Shown here: piece after piece, positions 33,047 to 42,222 of the stretch | Layout: each line of letters starts with the position of its first letter | How positions within the stretch are numbered: position 1 is the first letter of the stretch | Assembly: GCA_041739085.1 (NCBI GenBank) | Contig: JBGSON010000032.1 | Span: forward strand, 16,712 to 80,711 | Length of the DNA: 64,000 nucleotides | Source: JBGSON01 sp041739085 | GTDB taxonomy: Bacteria > Patescibacteriota > Gracilibacteria > CAIRYL01 | Direction: 5' to 3' | Made by a program: the position numbers and the translations under genes | The notes under the pieces: model-generated | Database searches by the model: none | Told to the model about the DNA's origin: nothing | What the model saw: the letters and a program-made list of their open reading frames with translations, nothing else

Positions 33047-33544
33047 ATGAAAAAAGCAATTGAGACTGCGATCAACAAACAGATCGGCGAAGAACTCTAC
33101 TCCGCGTATCTCTACCTCGCCATGGCATTTTACCTGGAATCAAAGAAGCTTATGGGATCCGGAAAATGGATGCGGAAACAGGCTCAGGAGGAAGTAAACC
33201 ACGCCATGAAATTCGCACATTTCCTCGAGGAGAGGGGAGGGCGACCTGTCCTCGAAGCCATTGCCGCTCCGAAGAAGGATTTCGGAACACTCCTCCAGGT
33301 CTTTGAAGAATCGCTGAAACACGAACAGCACATCACATCCTGCATCCACAGCCTCTATGAGCTTGCGGGAAAGGAGAAAGACCTTCCGTTCCAGTCATTC
33401 CTGAAATGGTTTATCGACGAGCAGGTCGAAGAAGAAGCTGCCGCTCAGGAAGTCATTGATAAGATCGAGCTTATTGGCGACAAGAATGGAGCGCATCTTT
33501 ACATGATCGACAAGTATCTCGGGAAGAGGGGAGAAGAGAAGTAG
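33047..33544 (+). CDS. ftn: ferritin
   Basis: A 165-residue bacterial ferritin, the iron-oxidising and storage protein that forms 24-subunit shells. It starts MKKAIETAINKQIGEELYSAYLYLAMA, with Glu16 of the ferroxidase site. EEVNHAMKFAHFLEERGG follows with the Glu and His ligands, then EQHITSCIHSLYELAGKE and WFIDEQVEEEAAAQEVIDKIE. The ATG at 33047 is chosen on homology; the frame is open upstream through the repeat. It ends in TAG, followed by a short AGGAAGTAGGAATT tandem stretch. The ferritin-like/VIT1 fusion at 61671 suggests iron handling matters to this cell. Confidence 0.94.
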   Translation: MKKAIETAINKQIGEELYSAYLYLAMAFYLESKKLMGSGKWMRKQAQEEVNHAMKFAHFLEERGGRPVLEAIAAPKKDFGTLLQVFEESLKHEQHITSCIHSLYELAGKEKDLPFQSFLKWFIDEQVEEEAAAQEVIDKIELIGDKNGAHLYMIDKYLGKRGEEK

Positions 33545-33568
33545 GAAGTAGGAATTAGGAAGTGGGAA

Positions 33569-36169
33569 TTAGGAAGTAGGGATATGGGATTTTGCTCTCT
33601 CAAGGGCAGATTTCCATTGTTCACGAAGATGCTTCAAGGATTCTTTCTCAAGAGGATTTCGGAAGAGGACTTCGCGCGTCTCATGCGTGAGTGCATTCTC
33701 TGTTTTTTCAAATCCGGAGAGGACAAAGGATTCTCTCCCTGTTTTTCCGGAAAGCCAGCGGAGAAATTTCTCTTTTGGAGTGAGGCGAAGATAGGGGGAA
33801 AGAACATTCCGGTAATATCTCCTGGAGAAGATCCCGGCTGTGAGAACACAGAGCGAAATGAGAATGACAGCGGTGCGGTCTTTCAGAAAACTCCAGAGTG
33901 CTTTCTGTTTCAGTCCCGTATATCCGACGATGTTTTCAAACCATTTCAATTCGAAGACGTCATAGTACCGGAGGAGAGTGCCGAGGACGGGGGCATCTTC
34001 AAACCAGAAAGAAACGGGGATTGACGGGGGAGTCGGATCAAATCGTTCCCATTTCCCGGTTTCATCAAGGACTTCAACCCAGGAATGGGCGTGCGATCCG
34101 CGGATGATCCATGCTCCCGCTTCTTCATTCCATTCTCCTCCGGTAAATCCGTTCACGAGCGTCGCGCTATATCCGAAGTGCTGGAGCGTGACGGCGAGCA
34201 CGGTCGCGAAATATTCACAGTGACCCTGTTTTTTTTCGTAGAGAAATGACGGAAGATTCGGCGCGGGGTCTTCGAGAGAATAGGTGAATCCCGCGTCCTC
34301 TCGGATGTATTTTTCGAGTCCCTCGGGAGTCTTCTCGACCGAATCAGGAATGGACTGCCAAAAGGACTGCAGGAGAGTATCAATATCGGGCGATATGCCG
34401 TTCCTCATTTTCGGGACCGGCGAATAGGAATCCGTGATCTCTCCGTCTCCGTCCGTTTCGAACGTGATCGCCACATCGAGGGCTTTGCTCTTCGGCTCTT
34501 TGAACTCCGCGACGGAACGGTCCGGGGTGAGCTTTACGACATCTCTTTCGTTGATGGAGAGAGGGATCTTCGGGAGGAAGAGGTGCTTCTGGCTGTCGAG
34601 GTAGTATTTTATGGTCCAGGTCTCTGTCTCCGTGGCGGAAGCATGATAGCTGTCGTATTCGTAGGGGATAAAATTTTCGATCCCCATTTTTTCCCAGTTC
34701 CCTCCGGAAAACCGGTCGTACCGCATTCCCCTCCAGTAGAGGCTGTTCAAATAGGGGACAGAATCCTGAGAGATATTTTCGATGACGATCTGCTTCGCGT
34801 AGTTCATTTTCATCTGCCGGATATCATTGAGCGAGACGGTGTCGGAAAAGCCGACTTTGTCCGGAATATTTTTCCTGAGCTGTGGTCCGCGGTTCTCTCC
34901 GTACGTCCCGTGAGGAAGGAAAAAGAAGAGGACGATCGTGAGACCGATGACCGCAAAATTCATCCCGATATATGATCTTTTGGTTTTTTCCCGCCCGAAA
35001 CTCGATGAATATTCCGTTCCTTCCTCACCGCTCGCGTAGATGGAAAAGAGAGCGATCGCCTGGAGGAGGTAGACGAGAAAAAAGATCCCGAACCATCCCC
35101 TGAGCGTGAAGAGAGAAAGCGCGACAAAAACGAAGAGGACGAGGAAGATGAAGAAGAACGCGTCCCTTCGCTCCCTGAGGAAGAAGTGTTTCATGACCGC
35201 GAGGAGGAGGAGGAAATGCACTCCCGACTCCACCGGATCACCCTTAAATCCGCTCTCCACCACGCATCCGATGAAAACGAGGAGAACGATGAAGTTCATC
35301 ATCTTTCTTCCGCCGAGCGGCCAGTGGAGTTTCTTCGTCCAGAGGAGGTTCACGCCGAACATGAGAAAGGCGACGAAAGAAAAGAGGGGATTCCTCCATT
35401 CAAAAGACGCGGCGATGACGCCGAGGAGGATCATGCTCCATTCCACGACCGGACCGAAAGAAAGGTCGTTCCTGAGAGTGAGCGGGAGATCGCTCCGCAT
35501 CCGGAGTTTCTCGAGTTTTTTCTCGTGTTTTTCATCCCCTTTCGTCATGTCCGGAACGACCTCTTTCACGTACCATTCCCCCCTCTTCGCCGTCTGGAGG
35601 TAATCGATACGCGCGACATTATCGCCGGGTTGAAGCGGGCGGACATGGAAATATTCATCCGCGCATTCGCGGGTTTCCAGGATGCGGATGTTTTCCGGTT
35701 GCGCTCTCGGGACACTGGGAAGAGTGATGACGGAACGGAAAATATCGAGTCTTCCCTGAAGCACAAAGAGGATCTTCACTTTTTCTTCTCCCGAGGGAAG
35801 AGAAAGTGATTTGTCGGGAATGAGATACCGGACGTCATCTCCGTCATCTTCCGCGATCCGGAAATAGGAATACTCCCGCTCTTTTTTCCATTCGATATGA
35901 AGAATGAGCTCTCCGTCGATTATCTTCCACGAAACGGAACATGCCCTTTTCGTGAGGAAAATATCGATGAAAGAATAGAGGAAGAGTGCAAGGCCAAAGG
36001 CCGGGATGAACATGAGGACCTGGATCCCTTTATAAAATGAGATGAAGGTGAGGAGGATCCCCATCCCGAGGAAGATCATCCCAGTTTTTGAAATCGGTCC
36101 GCGGACCGTGAACCACGCATCTCCGCGTTTTATGAGTTTTCCTATCGAAGATTTCAGTTTTTGTATCAT
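33569..36169 (-). CDS. DUF58-transglutaminase (TgpA-like) fusion membrane protein
   Basis: An 866-residue membrane protein. Two N-terminal helices (about 27-65) are followed by a DUF58-like domain with the signature RPLQPGDNVARIDYLQTAKRG and EWYVKEVVPD (about 198-230). A cluster of membrane helices (about 250-420) leads to a transglutaminase-like domain with Cys (~651, GHCEYFATV), His (~694, HAHSWVEV) and Asp (~711, FDPTPP). A further helix and an ~80-residue cytoplasmic tail finish it. DUF58 and TgpA are usually two proteins encoded beside MoxR; here they appear joined and moxR lies 15 bases upstream. Role probably in envelope protein processing, by family context. Confidence 0.85.
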   Translation of the reverse strand: MIQKLKSSIGKLIKRGDAWFTVRGPISKTGMIFLGMGILLTFISFYKGIQVLMFIPAFGLALFLYSFIDIFLTKRACSVSWKIIDGELILHIEWKKEREYSYFRIAEDDGDDVRYLIPDKSLSLPSGEEKVKILFVLQGRLDIFRSVITLPSVPRAQPENIRILETRECADEYFHVRPLQPGDNVARIDYLQTAKRGEWYVKEVVPDMTKGDEKHEKKLEKLRMRSDLPLTLRNDLSFGPVVEWSMILLGVIAASFEWRNPLFSFVAFLMFGVNLLWTKKLHWPLGGRKMMNFIVLLVFIGCVVESGFKGDPVESGVHFLLLLAVMKHFFLRERRDAFFFIFLVLFVFVALSLFTLRGWFGIFFLVYLLQAIALFSIYASGEEGTEYSSSFGREKTKRSYIGMNFAVIGLTIVLFFFLPHGTYGENRGPQLRKNIPDKVGFSDTVSLNDIRQMKMNYAKQIVIENISQDSVPYLNSLYWRGMRYDRFSGGNWEKMGIENFIPYEYDSYHASATETETWTIKYYLDSQKHLFLPKIPLSINERDVVKLTPDRSVAEFKEPKSKALDVAITFETDGDGEITDSYSPVPKMRNGISPDIDTLLQSFWQSIPDSVEKTPEGLEKYIREDAGFTYSLEDPAPNLPSFLYEKKQGHCEYFATVLAVTLQHFGYSATLVNGFTGGEWNEEAGAWIIRGSHAHSWVEVLDETGKWERFDPTPPSIPVSFWFEDAPVLGTLLRYYDVFELKWFENIVGYTGLKQKALWSFLKDRTAVILISLCVLTAGIFSRRYYRNVLSPYLRLTPKEKFLRWLSGKTGRESFVLSGFEKTENALTHETREVLFRNPLEKESLKHLREQWKSALERAKSHIPTS

Positions 36170-36184
36170 GGATTCTCAGAACGT

Positions 36185-37132
36185 TTACATCCCCTGGAAA
36201 GCGTGGGCGTAGAGTTTGTCGACGGCTTTATTGAGTTCCTTCTTCCCGATCGTCTCGTTGAGAGGCTCGATACGGTGGGAGAGGAACGGTTGTGCGAGGT
36301 CGATCCCGTCCTCGGGGATGACATAATCCCGTTTATTGAGTACCGCATTCGCCCGGAGCGCGGATGAAAATATGGAAAGTCCGCGGGGGCTGATCCCATA
36401 TCGGTATTCCTCTGGATTTCTCGTCCATTCCGCGAACCGGATGAGGCGTTCCAATATCTCATCGCTTATGGAAACATGCGTCGCCGCCTCCTGGAGGTCG
36501 AGGATTTCTTTCTCGCTCAGGATCTCCGGGACCTCCGCAACCTTCTCTTCGAGTTTCAGGTAACTCTGTTCCGAGAGGATCTTCTTCTGGATCTCCTTGT
36601 CCGGGAAACCCATGGAGAGGAAACAGGCGAACCGGTCTCTCTGCGCCTCCGGAAGGGGATACGTCCCCTTGAGTTCGAGGGGATTTTGAGTCGCCATGAC
36701 GAGGTGGACCTTCGGGAGAGGGAATTTTTTTCCCGCGATCGAGATCTGCTTCTCCTCCATTGCTTCAAGAAACGCGCTCTGGGTCTTCGGATGCATGCGG
36801 TTGATCTCGTCGATGAGGACGATCTCCTGGAAAATCGGACCTTTTTTGATCGTGAACGCTTTTGTCTCAAAATCGATGATCTCTCCCCCGATGATGTCCT
36901 GGGGGAGGGTGTCCGAAGTCCCCTGGATCCTCGAAAAACTTCTTCCGAGGACCGCGGAAAAAGCTTTCGCGAGCGTTGTCTTCCCCACTCCCGGGAGATC
37001 TTCGATGAGGATGTGCCCGCGGATAAGGAGCGTAATCTCGAGGAGCCGGATGATCCGGAGCTTTTCGAAGGCAAACGGAAGGAGCGCGTGCTCGAATTCG
37101 CCCAGTTTTTTTTCGATTTCAGAAGAATTCAT
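36185..37132 (-). CDS. MoxR-family AAA+ ATPase
   Basis: A 315-residue AAA+ ATPase of the MoxR group, which act as chaperones for metal insertion or complex assembly together with DUF58/VWA partners. Walker A is EDLPGVGKTTLAKAF (about 42-56). The sensor region has IQGTSDTLPQDIIGG, Walker B is VLIDEINRMHPKTQSAFLEAM, and ATQNPLELKGTYPLPEAQRDRF is the MoxR signature. It is directly upstream of the DUF58-transglutaminase fusion on the same strand and should be cotranscribed. Confidence 0.93.
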   Translation of the reverse strand: MNSSEIEKKLGEFEHALLPFAFEKLRIIRLLEITLLIRGHILIEDLPGVGKTTLAKAFSAVLGRSFSRIQGTSDTLPQDIIGGEIIDFETKAFTIKKGPIFQEIVLIDEINRMHPKTQSAFLEAMEEKQISIAGKKFPLPKVHLVMATQNPLELKGTYPLPEAQRDRFACFLSMGFPDKEIQKKILSEQSYLKLEEKVAEVPEILSEKEILDLQEAATHVSISDEILERLIRFAEWTRNPEEYRYGISPRGLSIFSSALRANAVLNKRDYVIPEDGIDLAQPFLSHRIEPLNETIGKKELNKAVDKLYAHAFQGM

Positions 37133-37189
37133 GGATTTGTTTGGTTACACTGTATTATAGAGGAAAACGGGGGAAAATGGTAGGCGGAA

Positions 37190-37352
37190 GTAAGTTCATA
37201 AAGGTTTAAAAAAGTTCATTGTTCTGAGAGGTAGTGCCCCGGAGAAAGGGTCACCCGAGGACGGGTGACTCCAGAAAAATTTGCTTGCGAGCTTGCCTGC
37301 TTGCCCGCTTGAACACTTGCCTGCTTGAACACTTGCTTGCTTGAACACTTAC
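37190..37352. repeat. short tandem repeat cluster (CTTGAACACTTGCCTG type)
   Basis: After an AAGTTCATAAAGG unit and the palindrome GTCACCCGAGGACGGGTGAC, about six degenerate 15-16 base units of CTTGAACACTTGCCTG run to the 3' end of pgi. No spacers of equal length, so it is not CRISPR. The 220-base gap carries no gene. Confidence 0.7.
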
Positions 37353-38654
37353 TCACTCCTTCTTCCCCGATAAATACTCCTTCGTCAGCTTTTTCGAAAG
37401 CTCCACACCCGGCTGATCAAAGGCATTGATCCCGAAGAATTCCCCGAGGAAAGCGACCGATCCTTCGAAGAGAAGGAAGAGCGCCCCAAGGTTTTCCTCA
37501 TCGATTTTCGGAATGCGGAGAGTGATATTCGGACGATCCGCTTTTGTGAGCGCATCCGATGTCGCCCGTTTTTCTGTTCTCAGGAGACTCCCGAAATCAA
37601 CACCTTTCAGATAATGGAATTCCTTTTCTCCGTTTCCCGGGACCGGGATGGGGAGAGGTTTTTCCGTAAGATCTTCCACCTCGAGAAACATGATGAGCTT
37701 GTCAAAAGGCCCTTCCATGTAGAGCTGGGACTGGGAATGCTGGTCCGTGGCGCCGAGGGCGTTCACTGGCGTAATACCGACATGGACCTCCTTCCCTTTT
37801 TCGTCACGCGCTTTCCCGATGGATTCCGCGAGAAGCTGGCGGTACCAGTCCGCGAACCGAAAAAGCTTCTCAGCATACGGCATCATGACGGTAATGGTTT
37901 TTCCTTTTTTTGAAAGGAGATACTGGATCGCGGCGATCTGGAACGGGAGATTGTCGGCGAAAGAACGCGAGAGGAAGGAATTCTTCATCTTGATAGCGCC
38001 CGAAAGGAGTTTTTCCGCATCAATGCCGAGGAGCAGTGCGGGAAGAAGCCCAACGGAAGTGAGGACGGAGAACCGGCCTCCGACATTTTCAGGGACGGGA
38101 AACGAAGTCACGTTCTCGCGCTCCGCCTCTTTTCTCAGAAACCCGTTCTCCGGATCAGTGATGAAAACAAAATGATCTTTGATCGGAAGACCCGCTTTCT
38201 CCACTTCGTCCTTGAAATAGAAATACTGGGATATGGTTTCCGGAGTACTGCCGGACTTTGTGATGACGAGGAACAGTGTTTTTGAGAGATTGATACGCGC
38301 TCTGCATTCCGCGATGAGGGAAGGATCGATATTGTCGAGAATATAAAGCGCCGGGGTTTTCTCGGAAAAAGAATTCCCGAATGCTTCTTTCAGCGTATGG
38401 ATCCCGAGAGCCGATCCTCCGATTCCGAGAACGACGACCGATTCGAATTTTTCTCTCGCTCCATGTGAAAATGACTCTATGTCCCTCATGAGTTTTTTCC
38501 CCGCGAGGACTTCATCGCGATAAAACCCCTGATTCCTTCTCCTGATATTCTCCAGGAAGGGAACAATGCGGGAAGATTGTTCCTCCATCTCAGAACGGCT
38601 GATACCGTGGGAATCCGTTATTTTTTCCAGCGAAGAGAAGTCAAGAGTGATCAT
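37353..38654 (-). CDS. pgi: glucose-6-phosphate isomerase
   Basis: Pgi interconverts glucose-6-phosphate and fructose-6-phosphate. The 433-residue product is at the short end for bacterial Pgi. It has VVVLGIGGSALGIHTLKEAFG (about 71-91), VITKSGSTPETISQYFYFK, FPVPENVGGRFSVLTSVGLLPA with the catalytic Glu region, and the C-terminal GINAFDQPGVELSKKLTKEYL. The transaldolase gene lies 20 bases upstream, so tal-pgi form a pair feeding the pentose phosphate cycle encoded at 28.8-32.4 kb. Confidence 0.95.
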   Translation of the reverse strand: MITLDFSSLEKITDSHGISRSEMEEQSSRIVPFLENIRRRNQGFYRDEVLAGKKLMRDIESFSHGAREKFESVVVLGIGGSALGIHTLKEAFGNSFSEKTPALYILDNIDPSLIAECRARINLSKTLFLVITKSGSTPETISQYFYFKDEVEKAGLPIKDHFVFITDPENGFLRKEAERENVTSFPVPENVGGRFSVLTSVGLLPALLLGIDAEKLLSGAIKMKNSFLSRSFADNLPFQIAAIQYLLSKKGKTITVMMPYAEKLFRFADWYRQLLAESIGKARDEKGKEVHVGITPVNALGATDQHSQSQLYMEGPFDKLIMFLEVEDLTEKPLPIPVPGNGEKEFHYLKGVDFGSLLRTEKRATSDALTKADRPNITLRIPKIDEENLGALFLLFEGSVAFLGEFFGINAFDQPGVELSKKLTKEYLSGKKE

Positions 38655-38674
38655 CGTTCATGGATGAGAGGGAT

Positions 38675-39319
38675 TCATGATTTCATCTTTTCCCAGTCGG
38701 AGAGGAATTTTTTTATCCCCTGATCCGTGAGCGGATGGGCGACGAGTTTGTCGAGGATCTCCGGCGGGATAGTGGCGATATCCGCCCCCGCCTTCATCGC
38801 GGAGAGAACATGTTCCGGATGCCGGATGCTCGCGGCGAGCACCTTTGTCTCAAAATCATACGTCCGGAAGATCTCCACGATGTCAAAGACGACCTCCATC
38901 CCGTCCACTCCGATATCATCAAGCCTCCCGACGAAAGGGCTTACCAGTGTCGCGCCTGCTTTTGCGGCGAGGACAGCTTGTGCGGGAGTGAAGACGAGCG
39001 TGATGTTCGTATGAATTCCTTCCGAGACCAGTACCTTGCATGCCTTGAGCCCCTCCGCAGTCATCGGGAGTTTCACGTATATGTTCTTCGCCCACTTCGC
39101 GTACTTCCGTCCTTCCCGAACCATTCCCTCGGAATCCATGGCGATGACTTCCGCGCTCACGGGACCAGGGATTATAGCGGTGATCTCCTTGATCCGCTTT
39201 TCGAGCGGCACACCTTCTTTAGCGATGAGCGAGGGATTCGTCGTCACTCCGTCGATGATGCCCCACGAAGCATATTTTTTGATGGCGGAAACTTCTGCGG
39301 TGTCGAGAAATATCTGCAT
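38675..39319 (-). CDS. tal: transaldolase (TalC/MipB type)
   Basis: A 214-residue class I aldolase of the short transaldolase/fructose-6-phosphate aldolase group. It starts MQIFLDTAEVSAIKKYASWG, then IDGVTTNPSLIAKEG. Lys ~82 in NIYVKLPMTAEG is the Schiff-base residue, and TLVFTPAQAVLAAKAGATLVSPFVGRLDDIG is the standard core. It transfers dihydroxyacetone units among sugar phosphates in the non-oxidative pentose phosphate pathway. No transketolase is seen in the window. It stands directly before pgi. Confidence 0.93.
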   Translation of the reverse strand: MQIFLDTAEVSAIKKYASWGIIDGVTTNPSLIAKEGVPLEKRIKEITAIIPGPVSAEVIAMDSEGMVREGRKYAKWAKNIYVKLPMTAEGLKACKVLVSEGIHTNITLVFTPAQAVLAAKAGATLVSPFVGRLDDIGVDGMEVVFDIVEIFRTYDFETKVLAASIRHPEHVLSAMKAGADIATIPPEILDKLVAHPLTDQGIKKFLSDWEKMKS

Positions 39320-39407
39320 GAGAATAATGAAAAATCTGCTGCCATTGTATCACTCCTCTCTGGAATCTGGGAATGTCAGACGCGGGTATTGTTTACAGGA
39401 TTACAAA

Positions 39408-39546
39408 AAGCTCAAGCAGGCGAGTGTTGAAGCTGGCAAGTATTCAAGCCGGCAAGTGTTCAAGCTGACAAGTGTTCAAGTGTGGAAAGCAGGCCTTTTT
39501 CTTATGAGTATGCACACTTGAACACTTGAATACTTGAACACTTTCC
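39408..39546. repeat. short tandem repeat cluster (GCAAGTGTTCAAGC type, both orientations)
   Basis: About five units of GCAAGTGTTCAAGC-like sequence (39408-39480) and three in reverse orientation (39512-39545) flank a short unique piece, between the start of tal and the end of murF. The same unit recurs near 37284, 42130, 45955 and 13455. Confidence 0.7.
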
Positions 39547-40794
39547 CTACTTCTTCCCCCACTCCTCCCCCTGCCGGCAGAGGAGTCCGGCATCAGCGGG
39601 ATCGAGGAGGAGCATTCTGACTGCGCGTTCGAGGAATACTTCGTTCTGGGAACCTTTCACGAGAAGGAAATCTCCTTTTTTTAAATGAGTCTTGAGGTGA
39701 TTTCCGGCGCTCTCCGCATCCGGGAAGATCATGAGAGGTTTTTTCCCCTTCACCCCTTTTGAAAAGGAGGCCTGCTCTTTTCCAACAAAAAAGATCTCAT
39801 CCGCGTTCTCCGCCGCGGAACTCCCGAGTTCTTCATGAAACTGAGCAGAGAAACCGCCGAGCTCGTTCATATTCCCGAGGAGCGCGAGTTTCCTCCGTGC
39901 GGGGATCTCCGGAAGCGTACGGAGGGCGGCTTTCGTCGCCACAAGCCCCGAGTTATAGGAAGAGTCCCAGATAATGCTTTCTGATGAGCCCCGGATGATC
40001 CTCCCGCGTCCGGGAGGAGGAGAAAAGGTCTTGAGATATGCTGCGCTCAGTTCCATCGGGATCCCGAATTCTTCTCCGAGAATGATCGCCGGGAGAAGCA
40101 CCGACGTATGGTAAACGCCGAGGATCGGAACGGCATACGAGACCATCGCATTTCCCTTCTGAACATCAAAAACGATCCCGCTCTCTTTCTGAAAAGCGTT
40201 CCGGACATGGTACGTGGACTCTTTCTCTTCTCCGTATCCGATAACCGGAGCGGAAGAAAAATCTTTCATCTTTTTCACTTCGGCATCATCGAAATTGAGG
40301 ATCGCCGTTCCGTTCTTCGGAAGTCCCTCCGGGAGCATCTGTTTCTCGAGCCGTATCTGGGAGATGTTTTTGAACTGATGTTCGCTGAGATGCATCGGAC
40401 CGATCCTCGTCACGACAGCAAACCGGGGATGTACGATTGTGAGGAGCTCCGCCATATCCCCGGGTTTATCGACTCCGTATTCCAGGACGACGACGTCGGG
40501 GATTTCGATAGTTTTCGTCAATACCCGGGAAAGGATCTTCAGCCATTTCCACGGCGATGAAAAACCGGATTCCGTTTCTCCGACAAGAGAGAGGAGGATG
40601 CCGATTTCAGTATTAAAACCCTCGGGAGAGGAGAGGACCGAATATTTCTTTTCGAGGACATGGACGATGGCATTTTTTGCCGTCGTCTTTCCCATGGAAC
40701 CGGTGACTCCGATGATCTTTGCGGAAGAGGAGAGGATTCGTTTTGCTTTTCTCTTCAGGAGAAAGATGATCAGGTTTTTTACAAACTGTTTCAT
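39547..40794 (-). CDS. murF: MurF-like Mur ligase
   Basis: A 415-residue Mur ligase most like UDP-MurNAc-tripeptide--D-Ala-D-Ala ligase. ATP loop GVTGSMGKTTAKNAI (about 29-43), FNTEIGILLSLV, VVLEYGVDKPGDMAELL, and in the last domain LLGNMNELGGFSAQFHEELG are MurF landmarks. Unlike standard MurF (~450 residues) it lacks the ~80-residue N-terminal substrate-binding domain and starts with a basic hydrophobic helix (FVKNLIIFLLKRKAKRIL). The substrate is therefore less certain, though the late-acting D-Ala-D-Ala ligase role is likeliest. It lies 15 bases downstream of the TPR gene. Confidence 0.8.
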   Translation of the reverse strand: MKQFVKNLIIFLLKRKAKRILSSSAKIIGVTGSMGKTTAKNAIVHVLEKKYSVLSSPEGFNTEIGILLSLVGETESGFSSPWKWLKILSRVLTKTIEIPDVVVLEYGVDKPGDMAELLTIVHPRFAVVTRIGPMHLSEHQFKNISQIRLEKQMLPEGLPKNGTAILNFDDAEVKKMKDFSSAPVIGYGEEKESTYHVRNAFQKESGIVFDVQKGNAMVSYAVPILGVYHTSVLLPAIILGEEFGIPMELSAAYLKTFSPPPGRGRIIRGSSESIIWDSSYNSGLVATKAALRTLPEIPARRKLALLGNMNELGGFSAQFHEELGSSAAENADEIFFVGKEQASFSKGVKGKKPLMIFPDAESAGNHLKTHLKKGDFLLVKGSQNEVFLERAVRMLLLDPADAGLLCRQGEEWGKK

Positions 40795-40809
40795 GCCGGT
40801 GGGGAAGAG

Positions 40810-42003
40810 TTAAAATCCAAGCGCCTGCAGTCTTCTCACTTCTTCTTTTGCCGCTTCATCATAGGGAGAGAGGTCGAGTACTTTCATATACCATTTCTTC
40901 GCTTCCGCGAAATGTTTTGCTTCGAGCGAAGTGTCAGCGAGGAGATAGAGGAAGCTGATGTTTCTCGGGTCGCGCTTGATCGCTTCCTGAAAGCAATGGA
41001 TTGCGGTGTCGAGGTCCTTGATGACGAAATAGACCTGACCGAGATTCGCATACCGCGCACCGTGTTCGGGATCAAGTTCAATGGCTTTCTGATATGCGTC
41101 GATGCATTCATCGAACTTCTTATCTTTGAAGAGGGAGAGACCGAGATTCGTATACACGGCCGGATTTTTTGGCGTGAGCTCCACAAGCTGCCGGTACAGT
41201 CCTTCCGCTTTTCTATAGGATTCAGTCTGAAGATAGAGGAAGGCAAGCTTCTGAAGTGCGGGGATGTTCATCTCGTCAAAGGCAAGGATCTTGATGAAGT
41301 GTTTTTCTGCTTCCTCAAGCTCTACGCGTGCGAGATGGACCTCCGCTTTCTTGAGAAGTTCATGGATCTCATTGGAATGAGCAGAAGGTTTCTCTGATTT
41401 TGATTTTTTCTTATGAGCCTCCTGGGATCCGGCTTCCTTCTCCGGCTTCTCTTCATTTTTCGGATCGGATTCTTCTTCTTCCCTTTCTTTGGAAAAAACA
41501 AAAGCTTCGACCTGTTCCGTGAGTTCACTTTCTTCTTCGCCGGGAGAAACATCTCTTTCTATGATCGTTTCCGCAATCACAAAGCTCTCCCCCGCAGGAC
41601 TTTCATCATGTGAGGATTCATCCGAAACACCGGAGCGCTCCTTCTCATGGAGGATGGCTTCTTCCATGAGACGTACCGATTTTTTGTCATCCTCAAACGT
41701 GAGATATCCGAGTTCTCTTTCGCGGGTGGATCTTTTCTCTTCCTCCACTGCCTCTTCGACGCGGAGTTCAAACATCGTTTTTTCCTGCTCGATTTCTTCT
41801 TCGATGAATTTTTCGTCCTTTTCACTGAGTGTCTCCTCCGGCACAGGAGTTTCCTTGGTCTCTTCTGGGGCCGCGTTTCTCTCGAGAGCTTTTTTGATTC
41901 TCTGCCGCTCTTCTGACCGCTTTTTTATGATCTGGTCGATGAAAACTCCGGCAGCGCCGAGAATCGATGCGAAGAATGTTCCGATGAATAATTCCGTTGG
42001 CAT
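40810..42003 (-). CDS. membrane-anchored TPR protein
   Basis: A 397-residue protein with one N-terminal membrane helix (about 5-25, LFIGTFFASILGAAGVFIDQII). A long Glu/Lys-rich low-complexity and coiled-coil region follows (about 28-225), then four or five tetratricopeptide repeats (about 230-390) with motifs such as NPAVYTNLGLSLFKDKKFDEC and HGARYANLGQVYFVIKDLD. TPRs bind partner proteins, so it is probably an assembly scaffold on the inner face of the membrane. The ATG at 42003 is chosen since the earlier in-frame codons belong to a repeat. It is immediately upstream of murF. Confidence 0.8.
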   Translation of the reverse strand: MPTELFIGTFFASILGAAGVFIDQIIKKRSEERQRIKKALERNAAPEETKETPVPEETLSEKDEKFIEEEIEQEKTMFELRVEEAVEEEKRSTRERELGYLTFEDDKKSVRLMEEAILHEKERSGVSDESSHDESPAGESFVIAETIIERDVSPGEEESELTEQVEAFVFSKEREEEESDPKNEEKPEKEAGSQEAHKKKSKSEKPSAHSNEIHELLKKAEVHLARVELEEAEKHFIKILAFDEMNIPALQKLAFLYLQTESYRKAEGLYRQLVELTPKNPAVYTNLGLSLFKDKKFDECIDAYQKAIELDPEHGARYANLGQVYFVIKDLDTAIHCFQEAIKRDPRNISFLYLLADTSLEAKHFAEAKKWYMKVLDLSPYDEAAKEEVRRLQALGF

Positions 42004-42075
42004 ATTCTCAGGGGGTGGGGGAACTTCCCTATTCTGAAGAAAATCGCGAAAAAAGTCGAGGGGAAGGAGGGAATA

Positions 42076-42200
42076 GTACAAAGTACAAAATACAAAGTAC
42101 AAAACAGAAAAGAGAAAGGAAAGTAAGCAAGCCAACGACCCGGTAAGCGAGCAAGCAAGAGCTTTTGGGCTTGCTCGCTTGAATGCTTGTACGCTTGTTT
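42076..42200. repeat. mixed low-complexity repeats
   Basis: A TACAAAGTACAAAATACAAAG array (42076-42105) is followed by GTAAGCAAGCCAACG and GCGAGCAAGCAAGAGC units and by TTGCTCGCTTGAATGCTTGTACGC-like reverse units. It fills the gap between the TPR gene and holB. Confidence 0.65.
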
Positions 42201-42222
42201 ACTGGATTGCCACTCTTTTTTT

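Noticed and set aside
37284..37352. Tandem CTTGAACACTTGCCTG units considered as a CRISPR array
   Set aside because: Units are 15-16 bases, degenerate and adjacent, with no equal-length unique spacers and no cas genes in the window.
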